64,000 bases of DNA from Bugulina stolonifera (Eukaryota; Bryozoa; Gymnolaemata; Cheilostomatida; Bugulidae). The notes beneath the pieces were generated by a model. That model searched no databases. It saw only the letters and a program-made list of their open reading frames with translations, and was not told the DNA's origin. The stretch spans positions 13,409,501-13,473,500 of the forward strand of contig OW285192.1 of NCBI GenBank assembly GCA_935421135.1. The letters run 5' to 3'. How positions within the stretch are numbered: the stretch's first letter is position 1; each line of letters starts with the position of its first letter. The translations under genes and the position numbers were made by a program. Below are positions 63,835 to 64,000 of this stretch, one piece after another.

Positions 63835-64000
63835 ACAATAATGGAAACATAGTGCATTATATCAGATAATTATTGACAATAATGGAAACACAGTACATAT
63901 ATTAGACAGTTACTACTCATAATGGAAACACAGTACATAAAATATACTAGACAGTTGCTAAGTATAATGGAAACACAGTACATATATTAGACAGTTGCTA
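63835..64000. repeat. Minisatellite of about 40-bp units at the right edge
   Basis: At least four copies of ATAATGGAAACACAGTACAT followed by ATATTAGACAGTTGCTAAGT-type sequence. The array runs off the window. If the exon at 63,614-63,761 is real, the array is in its upstream intron. Confidence 0.8.

Noticed and set aside
1..64000. CRISPR arrays, operons, ribosome binding sites
   Set aside because: The tandem repeats lack unique spacers and the gene structure is clearly that of a spliced animal genome.

Overview
The window is nuclear DNA of an invertebrate animal. It is AT-rich and has many short exons with GT-AG introns, mostly a few hundred bases long. It carries metazoan gene families, intronic micro- and minisatellites, and small transposon relics. 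A sponge or another early-branching marine animal would fit, but that is inference from gene style; no species marker is present. All exon joins below were made by hand, checking splice sites and reading phase.

Layout. (1) 1-39,084, minus strand: a giant LDL-receptor-related protein of LRP1/LRP2 type. I join 67 coding exons (about 10,556 nt, about 3,518 residues) in one uninterrupted frame, from the signal peptide at 39,084 to the start of the fourth LDLa cluster at 168. The rest, including the transmembrane segment and tail, lies off the left edge. Module order is 3 LDLa, EGF pair, propeller-EGF-propeller-EGF, 8 LDLa, EGF pair, four propellers alternating with EGF, 10 LDLa, EGF pair, propeller, EGF, next LDLa cluster. 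From memory this matches vertebrate LRP1, except for three rather than two N-terminal LDLa modules. (2) 39,085-39,934: short space between divergent genes, a probable shared promoter. (3) 39,935-43,736, plus strand: an 8-exon gene (365 aa) for a UIF/FYTTD1-like mRNA-export adaptor. (4) 44,972-52,076 and 53,348-62,560, both minus strand: two complete 11-exon mitochondrial ALDH2-type aldehyde dehydrogenases (516 aa each), a head-to-tail tandem duplication with identical exon boundaries. (5) 63,614-63,761, minus strand: the likely last exon of an unrecognised gene running off the right edge.

Mobile DNA and repeats. Two solo LTRs (48,805-49,480 and 56,158-56,964) with 4-bp target duplications sit in different introns of the two ALDH copies. 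A non-autonomous DNA element family is present three times (7,064-7,191; 58,994-59,121; 59,914-60,193) with 8-bp target duplications; one copy is nested in a LINE 3' relic. Several other hairpin elements and about a dozen tandem arrays lie in introns.

Most unusual points: tandem copies of exon 3' ends plus their splice donors in four introns; three LDLa modules with two extra cysteines; patchwork similarity between the ALDH copies that suggests gene conversion; and a phase-supported GC-AG intron. The neighbouring genes are not an obvious pathway: endocytic receptor, mRNA export factor and mitochondrial aldehyde oxidation.
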